A DNA stretch of 64,000 nt from assembly GCA_002428995.1 (NCBI GenBank), contig DIYJ01000011.1:186001-250000 (forward strand). The letters run 5' to 3'. This DNA is from Flavobacteriales bacterium UBA6057. GTDB taxonomy: Bacteria; Bacteroidota; Bacteroidia; Flavobacteriales_G; Salibacteraceae. The position numbers and the translations under genes are program-made. Shown here piece after piece: positions 35,516-44,571 of this stretch. The notes beneath the pieces were generated by a model. It made no database searches. It worked only from the letters and a program-made list of their open reading frames with translations, and was not told the DNA's origin. Each line of letters begins with the position of its first letter. The stretch's first letter is position 1.

Positions 35516-36721
35516 TCAGCGTTGCCGAGATGCCATATGAAACATGGCTAGTTTCACTTTGTTCGCAGTATGTGCCCAAGAAAATTTTTCTCCGCGTATT
35601 AATCCTTTTTTGATCCGCTCGTTTCGTGTCTTTTCATCCTGCTCCAAAGCAAACATTGCAGCAGTGATTTCTTCCTGGTTTGTAGGATTGACGGTTATTG
35701 CAGCGTCTCCTGCTACTTCGGGTAGAGACGTTTGGTTACTCGTGATGACGGGAATGCCTGCCCGGAAAGCTTCTACTACAGGAATGCCAAAACCTTCAAA
35801 AAAAGATGGAAAAAGCATCGCGAATGCTCCTCCCATGGCCAGCGTAAGACGCTTGGCACTCAAGTGACCCGCAAAAATGATGTCCGATGAAAAGGGAGAT
35901 TGGGCCAGAGTCTCCTTCATCTCTGAATATTGCCAGAGAGGGTTTCCTACAAGCACGAGTTTTTTGATTCCTCCTTTTCTGCGGTAGCCATCGTAGGACT
36001 CAATGATCCCGTGAATATTCTTGCGCGAAGAAAAATTGCCCACAAAAACCCAGTATGCGGAGCCGTGTGCAAATTGCTCCCTGGCACTCGTTTTTTCCTT
36101 GTCACTCAGCGGCCGGTATTGCTCATTAGCCCCGTTGTAGGCCACTGAGATCTTATCGAGATCCACGTCATAGCTTTTGTGAATGTCTTGTCTGGAATAT
36201 TCCGAGACTGTGATGATGTGTTTGGCCAGTCGTGCAAAGCGTGGAAAAAAGTAGCGGTAATATTTTCGGTAGGCCCATGGCAGGTCTTTGGGTCGGTGCT
36301 CAAAGTTGATGTCGTGGATTACTGCCAACTGCGGAACTCCAGCTCGAAGGGACAGAAAACCATCGGGTGAAAAAAAGAAGTCCGGCTTCGTCTTGTTCAA
36401 ATAGTTGGCCACACTCCACTCGAAATAGGCGATGTAGAGCAGGGGATGACGTGCAGGAGGTGGAAGCACCACACCTTTGACGTTGTCACCATAGATAAAG
36501 CGATCATCAAAGGGGCGATCGAAAAGGAAGGTGAATTGCCAATCGCTCAATTCCTGGGTAATACGCTGCAATACCTCATGGGTAAACCATCCGATACCAT
36601 CAAGGCCGTGGGGAAGAAGCAAGCGGGTGTTAACAACTACATGCAAGCTGCAAAGATGTGGCTTCGTTGGGTTTGCTTCCAGCGCAATCTTCGAGATTGT
36701 TGTAGCTGAACTGCATTTCAT
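35516..36721 (-). CDS. Glycosyltransferase family 4 protein
   Basis: A 401-residue GT-B glycosyltransferase. Acceptor domain with NTRLLLPHGLDGIGWFTHEVL and AVIHDINFEHRP, donor domain with WVFVGNFSSRKNIHGII and the E-x7-E site in SFFEGFGIPVVEAFRAGIPVI, then TSLPEVAGDAA, as in mannosyltransferase-like GT4 enzymes. The start is uncertain: ATG 36721 has a purine-rich GAGGAG just before it, while TTG 36646 would begin MHVVVNTRLLL, the natural domain start. It is divergent from the Wzx gene and likely belongs to the same glycan pathway. Confidence 0.82.
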   Translation of the reverse strand: MKCSSATTISKIALEANPTKPHLCSLHVVVNTRLLLPHGLDGIGWFTHEVLQRITQELSDWQFTFLFDRPFDDRFIYGDNVKGVVLPPPARHPLLYIAYFEWSVANYLNKTKPDFFFSPDGFLSLRAGVPQLAVIHDINFEHRPKDLPWAYRKYYRYFFPRFARLAKHIITVSEYSRQDIHKSYDVDLDKISVAYNGANEQYRPLSDKEKTSAREQFAHGSAYWVFVGNFSSRKNIHGIIESYDGYRRKGGIKKLVLVGNPLWQYSEMKETLAQSPFSSDIIFAGHLSAKRLTLAMGGAFAMLFPSFFEGFGIPVVEAFRAGIPVITSNQTSLPEVAGDAAITVNPTNQEEITAAMFALEQDEKTRNERIKKGLIRGEKFSWAHTANKVKLAMFHMASRQR

Positions 36722-36803
36722 GGCTCCTCTCTATATAAGGAGTGGAATGGTAAGCACAATACTTTGCCCCGATTGAACGTACTTCGCAGCGCAACGCCTG
36801 ATT

Positions 36804-38261
36804 GTGAATCGAAGCTTTTCTGTTAACCTGCTTTTCCTGCTGCTGCTTAACGTTATCGTCAAGCCTGTGTGGCTCTTTGGTATCGAGGTAGGTGTGCAGA
36901 ATGCAGTAGGGGCGGAAGCCTACGGGGTTTACTACGCGCTGTTCAATTTTACCTTTCTCTTCAACATCATCCTCGATATGGGGATCAACAACTTTCAGCG
37001 TGCATCGGCCGCCCGGGATGGGGAGAAGGGGAGAAGTGACCTGTTTCAGTTGGTGGTCCTAAAGTTGCTTTTAGCCATAGCCTACATTGCCGTGTCCTCG
37101 ATCACGGCTTATTCCGTGGGCTATCCCAAGGATTATTGGTTTTTCATTGGCCTGCTCATGCTCAATCAGGTGCTGTTGGCTTGCCTGCAACTCTTTCGGG
37201 CTACCATTGCCGGGCTACACTACTTCTTTCGGGATAGCATCTTATCGATTACAGATAGGGTCGTGCTCATTGCACTTATTGGTTACCTCTTACTCTTCGA
37301 TCGGGAGGCGGTAAATATTCGCTGGTTTGTAATGGCGCAAACGGCTGCTTATGTGGTTTCGCTTTCATTGGCGATTCTGTTGCTACCCAAGGCGAAGAGC
37401 AAGAGCATGCCTTCCTTCCGGCTCTCGAAATTCTTCGGTGTCATCAAGGAGACTTATCCCTACGGTCTGCTGATTCTTTTCATGACCGGGTACTATAAAA
37501 TTGATGGGGTGATGTTGGAGCGCCTGCTTCCGAACGGAGAGGAAGCGGCCGGTATCTATGCGCAGGCTTATCGTCTGCTGGATGCCGGAAACAATTTTGC
37601 CTTTCTCTATGCCGGGCTGCTCCTGCCCATGTTTGCGCGAATGCTCCATTCGGCCAAAGAGGAGGTGAATGGATTAGCCAATCAGGCTTCCATACTCTTG
37701 ATCGCTCCAGCGGGACTGATTGCCTGTGTTTGCCTCTTTTGGGGAGCGGATCTGATGAATCTGCTTTACCATGAACATGCGGATCAAAGCTTCCAGGCCT
37801 TAACATGGCTCATGGGAAGTTTCGTGTTTGTGGCGCTGGGAAACGTATTCGGAACCCTCATCACCGCTTCCGGAAAGCTCAGGGCATTGATTGCATTGGC
37901 CGCTCTCACCTTTGTGGTGAACATTGCGTTAAACGCGCTTCTCATTCCGCAGTGGGCCGCAAAAGGAGCAGCGATGGCGAGCTTTTTCTCGCTCACTGTA
38001 ATGGCGGGAGGGCAACTGATCATTTCCTGGAAAAACTTCCAGGTGGATCGCTGGCGATGGCTTTGGATGTCCCTGTTGCTTTGGGTGATCTCCGTGCTTG
38101 TGCTGGGTGGCGTTCATCGCTTCTTGTCATTGACTTGGTGGGTAGAGTTGAGTCTTGGGTTGAGCATGTGCATTGCGCTCTATTTCTGGCTTTTCCGACA
38201 AGAAATTTTTGTGGGCATTCGACAGATCGTTGCAGGCAAAACCAACGTTGTTGATGACTGA
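36804..38261 (+). CDS. Wzx-like lipid-linked oligosaccharide flippase (MOP superfamily)
   Basis: A 485-residue membrane protein with about 12-14 helices and no long soluble domain, starting GTG. The N-terminal helix pair (VNLLFLLLLNVIVKPVWLF), the GAEAYGVYYALFNF loop and the repeated hydrophobic plan match polysaccharide biosynthesis proteins. It would flip undecaprenyl-linked repeats across the inner membrane. It is followed by Wzz and Wzy-type genes, a classic order. It is the only flippase in the window. Confidence 0.85.
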   Translation: MNRSFSVNLLFLLLLNVIVKPVWLFGIEVGVQNAVGAEAYGVYYALFNFTFLFNIILDMGINNFQRASAARDGEKGRSDLFQLVVLKLLLAIAYIAVSSITAYSVGYPKDYWFFIGLLMLNQVLLACLQLFRATIAGLHYFFRDSILSITDRVVLIALIGYLLLFDREAVNIRWFVMAQTAAYVVSLSLAILLLPKAKSKSMPSFRLSKFFGVIKETYPYGLLILFMTGYYKIDGVMLERLLPNGEEAAGIYAQAYRLLDAGNNFAFLYAGLLLPMFARMLHSAKEEVNGLANQASILLIAPAGLIACVCLFWGADLMNLLYHEHADQSFQALTWLMGSFVFVALGNVFGTLITASGKLRALIALAALTFVVNIALNALLIPQWAAKGAAMASFFSLTVMAGGQLIISWKNFQVDRWRWLWMSLLLWVISVLVLGGVHRFLSLTWWVELSLGLSMCIALYFWLFRQEIFVGIRQIVAGKTNVVDD

Positions 38262-38291
38262 TAAACCCAAACCTTCAATGGGCCGATTGGC

Positions 38292-38299
38292 TACATTTG
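38292..38299 (+). promoter_or_regulatory. -7 promoter box of the wzz-wzy pair
   Basis: TACATTTG, exact match to TAnnTTTG, 28 bases before the Wzz start. No TTG at 17-23 bases upstream. Confidence 0.4.
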
Positions 38300-38327
38300 C
38301 GGCTTTCCAAAACACGAACGACTGATC

Positions 38328-39359
38328 ATGCAAAACCAAGAAGATCAAGCCTACATGAAGAACTTCGATTCTTCCAACCTTCTGTTCTTCCTCTATCAAC
38401 ACCGCAAGACTTTAATAGTCGTTTCTCTGGCAGCTGCACTTGTTTCCGCAGTTGTCTCCCTTATGATTCAGGAGAAATACCTTTCCTCGGTGGTGCTCTT
38501 TCCAGCGGCCAGTAACTCGATCTCCAAGTCGCTGATGACAGAAGATGTCACTGGTAAGCAGGACATCAATGCCTTTGGTGAAGAGGAAGAAGCAGAGCAA
38601 TTGTTGCAAATCCTCAACTCTGACGAGATCAGCGGTCGTATTCGCGCAAAGTATCAGCTGATGAAGCACTACGGAATTGATCCGGATGATCAGTACGCGT
38701 TGACGGAGACGTTGAAGGAATACGAAGACAATGTGACGTTCAAGCGAACAGAGTTTAACTCGGTTCGAATTGATGTGATGGATCACAGTGCGGACACCGC
38801 GGCCATGATTGCCAACGACATTGCAGCCTTGCTGGATACGGTTCGAACGAGGATGCAGCACGACCGTGCGAAGCAGGGGTTGCGAATCATCGAACAGGAA
38901 TACCAGGACATGTTGAAGTACATGCGCCAGATTGATGACTCTCTCACCGGCATTCGTGCCAAGGGACTGACGGATTTTGAGGTGGAAGTGGAGCAGTTGA
39001 CAAAAGCATACTACGAGGCGGTAGCTCAGGGTAAGACTTCAGTGGTGAAGAAACTGGAAGAGAAGCTGGCTATCTTTTCTGAATACGGATCTGCGTATCT
39101 GACCTTGACAGAAGCCAGGGAATTCGAGCAGGAACAATTGTCCTTGCTGCGTGCGAAATACGAAGAAACCAAGGCGGATGCGAGCGAATCGCTGACTACC
39201 AAGTTTGTTGTGAACCGCGCATGGCCATCTGAAAAGAAGGCCTATCCAATCCGTTGGTTGATCGTGGTGGTTTCCACCTTCTCAGCTTTCCTGCTCACGA
39301 TTCTGGCCATCATTGCGCTTGAAAATGTGAAGCGTTTCCGCAACGCGGAAGAAAAGTAA
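38328..39359 (+). CDS. Wzz/chain-length determinant protein
   Basis: A 343-residue polysaccharide co-polymerase: short cytoplasmic N-terminus, TM1 (about 27-46, LIVVSLAAALVSAVVSLMI), a periplasmic coiled-coil-rich domain (about 50-300), a Pro-containing segment (AYPIRWL) and TM2 (about 306-326). No C-terminal kinase domain. It sets chain length together with a Wzy polymerase, here the next gene. The spacer to that gene is 6 bases. Confidence 0.85.
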   Translation: MQNQEDQAYMKNFDSSNLLFFLYQHRKTLIVVSLAAALVSAVVSLMIQEKYLSSVVLFPAASNSISKSLMTEDVTGKQDINAFGEEEEAEQLLQILNSDEISGRIRAKYQLMKHYGIDPDDQYALTETLKEYEDNVTFKRTEFNSVRIDVMDHSADTAAMIANDIAALLDTVRTRMQHDRAKQGLRIIEQEYQDMLKYMRQIDDSLTGIRAKGLTDFEVEVEQLTKAYYEAVAQGKTSVVKKLEEKLAIFSEYGSAYLTLTEAREFEQEQLSLLRAKYEETKADASESLTTKFVVNRAWPSEKKAYPIRWLIVVVSTFSAFLLTILAIIALENVKRFRNAEEK

Positions 39360-39365
39360 GAAGCT

Positions 39366-40811
39366 TTGACAGAGCGCATTTCAACGAAGCATCTCTACCT
39401 CATCGTGGGCGCCTTCCTGGCCATGTTGGGGGTAGCGATCGGCTTAGAGCAATTTTGGTTCCTCGGAGTGCCGATTGCCGTGAGCATCATTGCGCTTGCC
39501 CTGTTCAGGCTTGACCTTCTTTTTCTGCTGATTACGGCACTCACTCCACTGTCCATCAGCGTGGACGACATTGGTGGAGGTTTTGGGCTGCACCTGCCTA
39601 CTGAGCCACTCATGTTCGGGCTCATGCTGGTGTTTTTGATTCGCGTATTCTACGATGGACACTTCGATTCAAGGGTGCTAAAACATCCCATTACGCTGGT
39701 GCTGGGCATCAACATGTCCTGGATTCTGATTACATGCTTCACGAGTGAAGAACCATTGGTGAGCGCCAAATTCTTCATTTCCAGGCTCTGGTTTGTGATC
39801 GGGTTCTATTTCATCGCCACACAAGTTTTCAGAAAGCCGGAAAACATCACACGCTTTCTATGGCTCTACATTGTTCCGCTCACCGGGGTCGTGGTGTATA
39901 CGGTGATCATGCATGCCACGCATCAGTTTGAGGAGAAGCCAGCGCACTGGGTGATGCAGCCCTTTTTCAAGGATCACACGATTTATGGAGCCATCCTTGC
40001 CATGTTCTATCCTGTGGTGATTGCTTATCTGTGGAGCCGCAAGCTGTCCATCAATACCAAAATCCTGATCGGTTTCGTGATCCTGATTTTGACCCTTGGC
40101 ATTGTACTTTCCTACACGCGTGCGGCCTGGGTAAGTCTGGCGGTAGCCTTGGTACTGCTTCTGGTCATTCTGGCGCGTGTACGATTCTGGATTCTGGCTG
40201 TTCTTGGAGTGGCTGTTCTTGTTGGACTTTTCACCTTTCAGGATGAGATTCTCATGAAGCTGGAGAAAAACCGTCAGGACTCTTCCGGTGATCTGGCGGA
40301 GCACGTGAATTCAATCAGCAATGTGGCTACGGATGCCAGTAACCTGGAGCGGATCAATCGATGGTCTGCAGCACTTAGGATGTTCAGTGAACGGCCCGTT
40401 TTTGGCTTTGGTCCCGGTTCCTATAAGTTTCACTACGCCTCTTACCAGCATTCAAGTCAGCTCACCATCATCAGTACCAACTTTGGTGACTTGGGAAATG
40501 CACACAGCGAATACTTCGGGCCTCTGGCAGAAACCGGGGTTTTGGGCCTGGTTACCTTCCTCCTGATCATCGGTGTGACCATCTACTACTATGTGATTCT
40601 GTACCAGCGGGTGAAGTCAAGAGAAGTTCGAATTCCGTTGATCGGAACGCTGTTGGGATTTACTACCTACATCACTCACGGATTTCTAAACAACTTTCTG
40701 GATCTGGATAAAGCTAGCGTGCCTTTTTGGGGATTCCTCGCGATCCTGGTGGCGATTGATGTTTATCACAAACAACAGGACGACACGCTAGAAGAACCGG
40801 CAGGTCACTAG
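39366..40811 (+). CDS. O-antigen polymerase/ligase (Wzy_C) membrane protein
   Basis: A 481-residue polytopic inner-membrane protein starting with TTG. The Wzy_C region is clear: SYTRAAWVSLAVALVLLL, then a large periplasmic loop with RINRWSAALRMFSERPVFGFGPGSYKF and NAHSEYFGPLAETGVLGL (His-Ser-Glu motif common to WaaL/Wzy enzymes). It polymerises or ligates undecaprenyl-linked glycan. Its 3' end overlaps the SpoIIE-like gene by 24 bases in convergent orientation. Confidence 0.83.
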   Translation: MTERISTKHLYLIVGAFLAMLGVAIGLEQFWFLGVPIAVSIIALALFRLDLLFLLITALTPLSISVDDIGGGFGLHLPTEPLMFGLMLVFLIRVFYDGHFDSRVLKHPITLVLGINMSWILITCFTSEEPLVSAKFFISRLWFVIGFYFIATQVFRKPENITRFLWLYIVPLTGVVVYTVIMHATHQFEEKPAHWVMQPFFKDHTIYGAILAMFYPVVIAYLWSRKLSINTKILIGFVILILTLGIVLSYTRAAWVSLAVALVLLLVILARVRFWILAVLGVAVLVGLFTFQDEILMKLEKNRQDSSGDLAEHVNSISNVATDASNLERINRWSAALRMFSERPVFGFGPGSYKFHYASYQHSSQLTIISTNFGDLGNAHSEYFGPLAETGVLGLVTFLLIIGVTIYYYVILYQRVKSREVRIPLIGTLLGFTTYITHGFLNNFLDLDKASVPFWGFLAILVAIDVYHKQQDDTLEEPAGH

Positions 40812-42011
40812 GGCGATGTCATCGTGAAAGCGATCCCATCCTGCAAAATCGTTCAAGGCTTCGATTACCTGACGTCCTAAGACATCCACAGGTTCCTTTG
40901 TGTTCTGCTTCATGATGGAGAATAGCGCTTCTTCTCCGAAGATTCTTCCGTCCGCGTCTTCGAGTTCGGAGATGCCATCCGTGAAGCACATGAGTGTGCT
41001 GTTCGGTTTGATGCGAATTTCTCCCTGATTGATGAAGGGCATCTCATCAAACATGCCCAGGCCAACACATCCTTCCTGAAGGTGGAATTCATGATTGTCC
41101 TGCAAGAGTAGAGGGGCAGGATGCGCAGCATTCACGTAATCCAGAACCTTGGTCTTCACGTTGTAACGCGCCAAAAACATGGTGATGAATTTTTCACCTG
41201 CTGCGCTATTCCACACACGGTCGTTCAGCTCTTCGATGATCACCCGCATATCGCTTTCGAAGTTCACAATCGCGCGCAGGTTTGCCTGGAAATTAGCCAT
41301 CAAAATGGCCGCAGATATTCCCTTGCCTGAAACATCTGCAAGGCAAATGAACACCTCGTCTCCGTTTTGAATGATGTCGTAGTAGTCGCCTCCCACCTGC
41401 TGATGTGGTAAATACTCGGCCGCAATCTGGATCACGTGATCGTCCGGGAGCATTTTAGGAAACAGCATTGACTGCATTTCCCGCGCCATCTCCAGCTCAC
41501 GATTCATACGTTCACGCTCCAGTCCAGCGCGGATGAGTCGCTGGTTTTCTACCGCTACTGCTGTAATGTTCGCCAGTGTTTGCACAAAAGGCAGGTGCTT
41601 GATGATCGGGCTTGCTTTTCGCTCTTGCTCGTCATGGTCACCCATGAGTAGGTAGGCAATCACCTTTGAATCATTGAAAACGGGGATCACTACATCGAAA
41701 CTCGTGGTGTCGTTGATCCCTTCCATGGTGACGACCGTGATGTCATCAACGTGGTTCAGACGTTGTTCTACATCGGTGTTTTGCTCGTCCTCCGTAGCTC
41801 CGTATTCGAGCACTTTTACCCATCGGCCATCGCGTTTCATAAACATGATGGCTTTACCGATTTTCAGGTCATTCTCAAGGATATCAGAAAACAGGACATA
41901 CAACTTCCTGTCAGGGAGGTTTTGATTGATCGCCTTGGTGATCTCAAGCAGGGTGTTTAGCTTAAACTCGCGCGGCCTTCTTCTCTTTATTCCATCAGTA
42001 GCTATGAGCAC
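40788..42011 (-). CDS. GAF-like and SpoIIE (PP2C) serine phosphatase
   Basis: A 407-residue RsbU-type phosphatase. The N-terminal GAF-like sensor (about 15-150) contains LLEITKAINQNL and FDVVIPVFNDSKVIAYLLMGD; the linker ERERMNRELEMAREMQSMLFP is the usual coiled coil; the SpoIIE domain has GGDYYDI, CLADVSGKGISAAILMANFQ and DGISE. Such proteins dephosphorylate anti-anti-sigma factors or respond to signals. The published-looking TTG at 42035 lies inside the -7 box, so I chose GTG 42011, which also leaves a short leader. Confidence 0.85.
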   Translation of the reverse strand: MLIATDGIKRRRPREFKLNTLLEITKAINQNLPDRKLYVLFSDILENDLKIGKAIMFMKRDGRWVKVLEYGATEDEQNTDVEQRLNHVDDITVVTMEGINDTTSFDVVIPVFNDSKVIAYLLMGDHDEQERKASPIIKHLPFVQTLANITAVAVENQRLIRAGLERERMNRELEMAREMQSMLFPKMLPDDHVIQIAAEYLPHQQVGGDYYDIIQNGDEVFICLADVSGKGISAAILMANFQANLRAIVNFESDMRVIIEELNDRVWNSAAGEKFITMFLARYNVKTKVLDYVNAAHPAPLLLQDNHEFHLQEGCVGLGMFDEMPFINQGEIRIKPNSTLMCFTDGISELEDADGRIFGEEALFSIMKQNTKEPVDVLGRQVIEALNDFAGWDRFHDDIALVTCRFF

Positions 42012-42032
42012 AATAGGTTCGCTTGCTGCAAA

Positions 42033-42040
42033 CAAACCTA
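42033..42040 (-). promoter_or_regulatory. -7 promoter box of the SpoIIE phosphatase gene
   Basis: Minus strand TAGGTTTG, exact TAnnTTTG. Transcription would begin near 42027, supporting the GTG start at 42011. Confidence 0.45.
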
Positions 42041-42092
42041 CGCCATTTTTTTGACCATTTCCGAGGGTGTTACGGCTTTAAAACCAGAGGTT

Positions 42093-43019
42093 TCAGTCGC
42101 TTTTCCCCCCTTTAGCCAAGCGTTCGAGCGTGAAGAGTTCCCTGTATTTTTCGCGGGCAGGACCAGCCGGTGAACCGAAGTACTTCTGACCAGAAGGAAT
42201 GTCTGTCATGATGCCACTCTGGGCATAGATCGTAGCGCCAGAACCGATGCGAACGTTGGCCGTGCAGCCTGATTGGCCCCAGAAAGAAACCCGGTCTTCG
42301 ATCACAACACAACCCGAAATGCCCACTTGAGCGGCAAAAAGGCAGTGAGCTCCTACTTTGGTGTCGTGTCCAATGTGCACTTGGTTGTCCATCTTGGTGC
42401 CACGTCCAATCACCGTTGTTCCGGTAACTCCGCGATCAATGGTGCAGCTCACGCCAATTTCAACATCGTCCTCGATTTGAACCGTTCCACAGGTGTGCAT
42501 CTTATCATGGCCGGTCGGGCGATTTTTATAGTAGAAAGCATCTCCGCCAATGACTGTGTTCGCGTGTATCACCACGCCATTTCCGATCACAGCATGATCA
42601 TAGATGATCACTCCGGAGTGTATGATGCAATCAGCACCAATGGTTACATGGTTTCCGACTACGGCATTGGGTTGGATCACTGTTCGATCTCCAATGGTCG
42701 CTGTTGCTGATACGGATGCTCCCAAAGCCTCGAAAGGACGGTAGTGTCTTGTGATCTTGTTGAACGCAGAGAAGGGATCCTCGCAAACAATGATGCCCTT
42801 TCCCTCCGGGACCTCAACCTCCTTATCAATCAATACCACGGATGCCGCGCTATTAAGCGTTGGTTCATAGTATTTGGGATGATCTACGAAGACTACATCT
42901 CCAGGCTCAACAACGTGAATTTCGTTGATGCCAGTGACAGGCATGTCGCCATCTCCAGTAAAAGAAGCGTCAAGAAAAGCCGCTAGCTCTCTCAGCGTGA
43001 GGGCTGAAGGAAACCTCAT
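42093..43019 (-). CDS. LpxD-like UDP-3-O-acyl-glucosamine N-acyltransferase
   Basis: A 308-residue left-handed beta-helix enzyme. It has the N-terminal uridine-binding domain (TLRELAAFLDASFTGDGDMPVTGINEI), hexapeptide repeats from about 100 to 265, and MDNQVHIGHDTKVG with the likely catalytic His of the LpxD family. It would add a 3-hydroxyacyl chain in lipid A synthesis. Sitting next to efp and far from lpxA/lpxC, it is probably the second LpxD-like paralogue known beside efp in Flavobacteriales, so its role in lipid A is less certain. Overlaps efp by 4 bases. Confidence 0.75.
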   Translation of the reverse strand: MRFPSALTLRELAAFLDASFTGDGDMPVTGINEIHVVEPGDVVFVDHPKYYEPTLNSAASVVLIDKEVEVPEGKGIIVCEDPFSAFNKITRHYRPFEALGASVSATATIGDRTVIQPNAVVGNHVTIGADCIIHSGVIIYDHAVIGNGVVIHANTVIGGDAFYYKNRPTGHDKMHTCGTVQIEDDVEIGVSCTIDRGVTGTTVIGRGTKMDNQVHIGHDTKVGAHCLFAAQVGISGCVVIEDRVSFWGQSGCTANVRIGSGATIYAQSGIMTDIPSGQKYFGSPAGPAREKYRELFTLERLAKGGKSD

Positions 43020-43579
43020 TTCACACGCTCTGAGTAGCTGCCATCTCGTGTATCCACCTTGATCACCTCTCCTGTGTCGATGAACAATGGAACTTTGATC
43101 TCAGCACCCGTTTCCAGTGTCGCTGGCTTCAGCGTATTGGTGGCAGTGTCTCCTTTTACACCTGGCTCAGTATAAGTCACCTCGAGGATCACAAATGGAG
43201 GAAGATCGCAGTAAAGTGCGCGTTCTTCATCTGCGTGGAACACCACTTCTACTTCTTGGCCATCCTTCAGAAATTCATAGCCATTGATCGCTTCCTTTTG
43301 CATGAACATCTGCTCGTAGGTTTCTCGGTGCATGAGGTGAAAACCCTGCTCGTCCTTATAGAGGAACTGATAAGGTCGTCTTTCAATCCTCACCTCTTCG
43401 ATCTTTGTTCCGGCCGGGAACGTGTGATCCAATACCTTACCTGTATTGATGCTTTTCAGCTTGCTGCGCACAAAGGCAGCTCCTTTTCCAGGTTTTACGT
43501 GAAGGAATTCTATGATGGTGAAAAGGTCATGATTGAACTTGATCGTCATGCCGTTTCTGAAGTCTGAAGTTGATGCCAT
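43016..43579 (-). CDS. efp: Elongation factor P
   Basis: A 188-residue three-domain tRNA mimic that rescues ribosomes stalled at proline runs. The tip loop KPGKGAAF carries K32, the position usually modified. Domains two and three show VEVVFHADEERALYCDLP and TGAEIKVPLFIDTGEVIKVDTRDGSYSERV. ATG 43579 is chosen because a strong TTG-N21-TACATTTG promoter lies 23-54 bases upstream; a longer frame to 43633 would start inside the promoter. Confidence 0.96.
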   Translation of the reverse strand: MASTSDFRNGMTIKFNHDLFTIIEFLHVKPGKGAAFVRSKLKSINTGKVLDHTFPAGTKIEEVRIERRPYQFLYKDEQGFHLMHRETYEQMFMQKEAINGYEFLKDGQEVEVVFHADEERALYCDLPPFVILEVTYTEPGVKGDTATNTLKPATLETGAEIKVPLFIDTGEVIKVDTRDGSYSERVK

Positions 43580-43601
43580 GGTCGTTTTCTGTGTATCCGC
43601 A

Positions 43602-43633
43602 CAAATGTAGCCGCTGAAAGTTAAGTAGCGCAA
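43602..43633 (-). promoter_or_regulatory. Promoter of efp
   Basis: Minus strand TTG (43631-43633), 21 bases, TACATTTG (43602-43609). Both elements and spacing match the Bacteroidota consensus; predicted leader about 17 bases. Confidence 0.75.
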
Positions 43634-43740
43634 CAGGTTGTGGTGCAGAAAGCGGTTTGTGATCAGGATGGTTCAATTACCCTTCTATTAAATATGACGG
43701 CACATTCGCGTTGAACTGGGCAACATGCTACTTTAGTCCG

Positions 43741-44571
43741 GTGAGCAAGGCGCGAACTCTATTATTGCTTTTACTTGTCAGCCTTACCGCATTTGCTGGT
43801 CATGAAAATGAAACCACCGGTGGCCGCGCGAAAGGTCTGGGCGGAGCCTCGTTAACCCTGGCTGATGGCTGGAGTGGTGTCAACAATCAGGCGGCACTGG
43901 GCCTTGTGAAGGACTGGAATTTTGGAGTAGCCTATCAGAACAACTTCCTGTTGCCCGAACTGGGCTTGAGAGCACTTGCAGTTACTGCGCCTGTCGGTGG
44001 AGGAACCTTTGCGCTGAACGGTCATTCCTTTGGGTATTCTCAATACACCGAAAACCGTCTGGGACTGGCTTATGGACGATCGCTCAGCAAGAGCTTAAGC
44101 ATTGGGGTTCAGATGAATTACCTGGATACCCGGATCGGGGATGTGTATGGAAATCGAGGCACCCTTGTGGCCGAGGTCGGCATTCTTTTGCAGCCTGCCG
44201 AGGATATTCTTCTCGCTGCTCATGTCTACAATCCTACGCGCAGCTCGCTGGCCGACTTTGATGATGAGCGTATTCCATCCATCCTGAGCATCGGTGGTCA
44301 GTACCTGTTCTCGGAGCGTGTATCAGCGATGCTGGAGGTTGAAAAGGACGTGGATCGACCGGTCAACATTCAAACGGGTATCGAGTATTCACCGGTGGAG
44401 AACTTTGATCTGAGATTGGGTTTTGCTACTGCCCAGCAATCGTTCAGCTTTGGGCTGGGGTATATATGGAAGAATGCGGTGTTTGCGCTGGCTGCGCATT
44501 GGGATCAAAACCTGGGATACGGAACAACGGCTTCTCTCGGTTATCGCCTCGCTAAGAAGAAAAAGGAATGA
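43741..44571 (+). CDS. Outer-membrane beta-barrel protein (PorV/FadL-like), partner of the next gene
   Basis: A 276-residue protein from GTG 43741, with a signal peptide (RTLLLLLLVSLTAFA) and then a barrel. The mature start GGRAKGLGGASLTLADGWSGVNNQAALG is typical of PorV/PorQ and FadL-like proteins, which form lipid- or protein-linked outer-membrane barrels. Strand repeats (GLAYGRSLSKSLSIGVQMNY, LRLGFATAQQSFSFGLGY) end in a basic tail KKKKE. An upstream TTG at 43711 would precede the promoter-like TACTTTAG. It overlaps the HhH gene by 4 bases (ATGA). Confidence 0.7.
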   Translation: MSKARTLLLLLLVSLTAFAGHENETTGGRAKGLGGASLTLADGWSGVNNQAALGLVKDWNFGVAYQNNFLLPELGLRALAVTAPVGGGTFALNGHSFGYSQYTENRLGLAYGRSLSKSLSIGVQMNYLDTRIGDVYGNRGTLVAEVGILLQPAEDILLAAHVYNPTRSSLADFDDERIPSILSIGGQYLFSERVSAMLEVEKDVDRPVNIQTGIEYSPVENFDLRLGFATAQQSFSFGLGYIWKNAVFALAAHWDQNLGYGTTASLGYRLAKKKKE

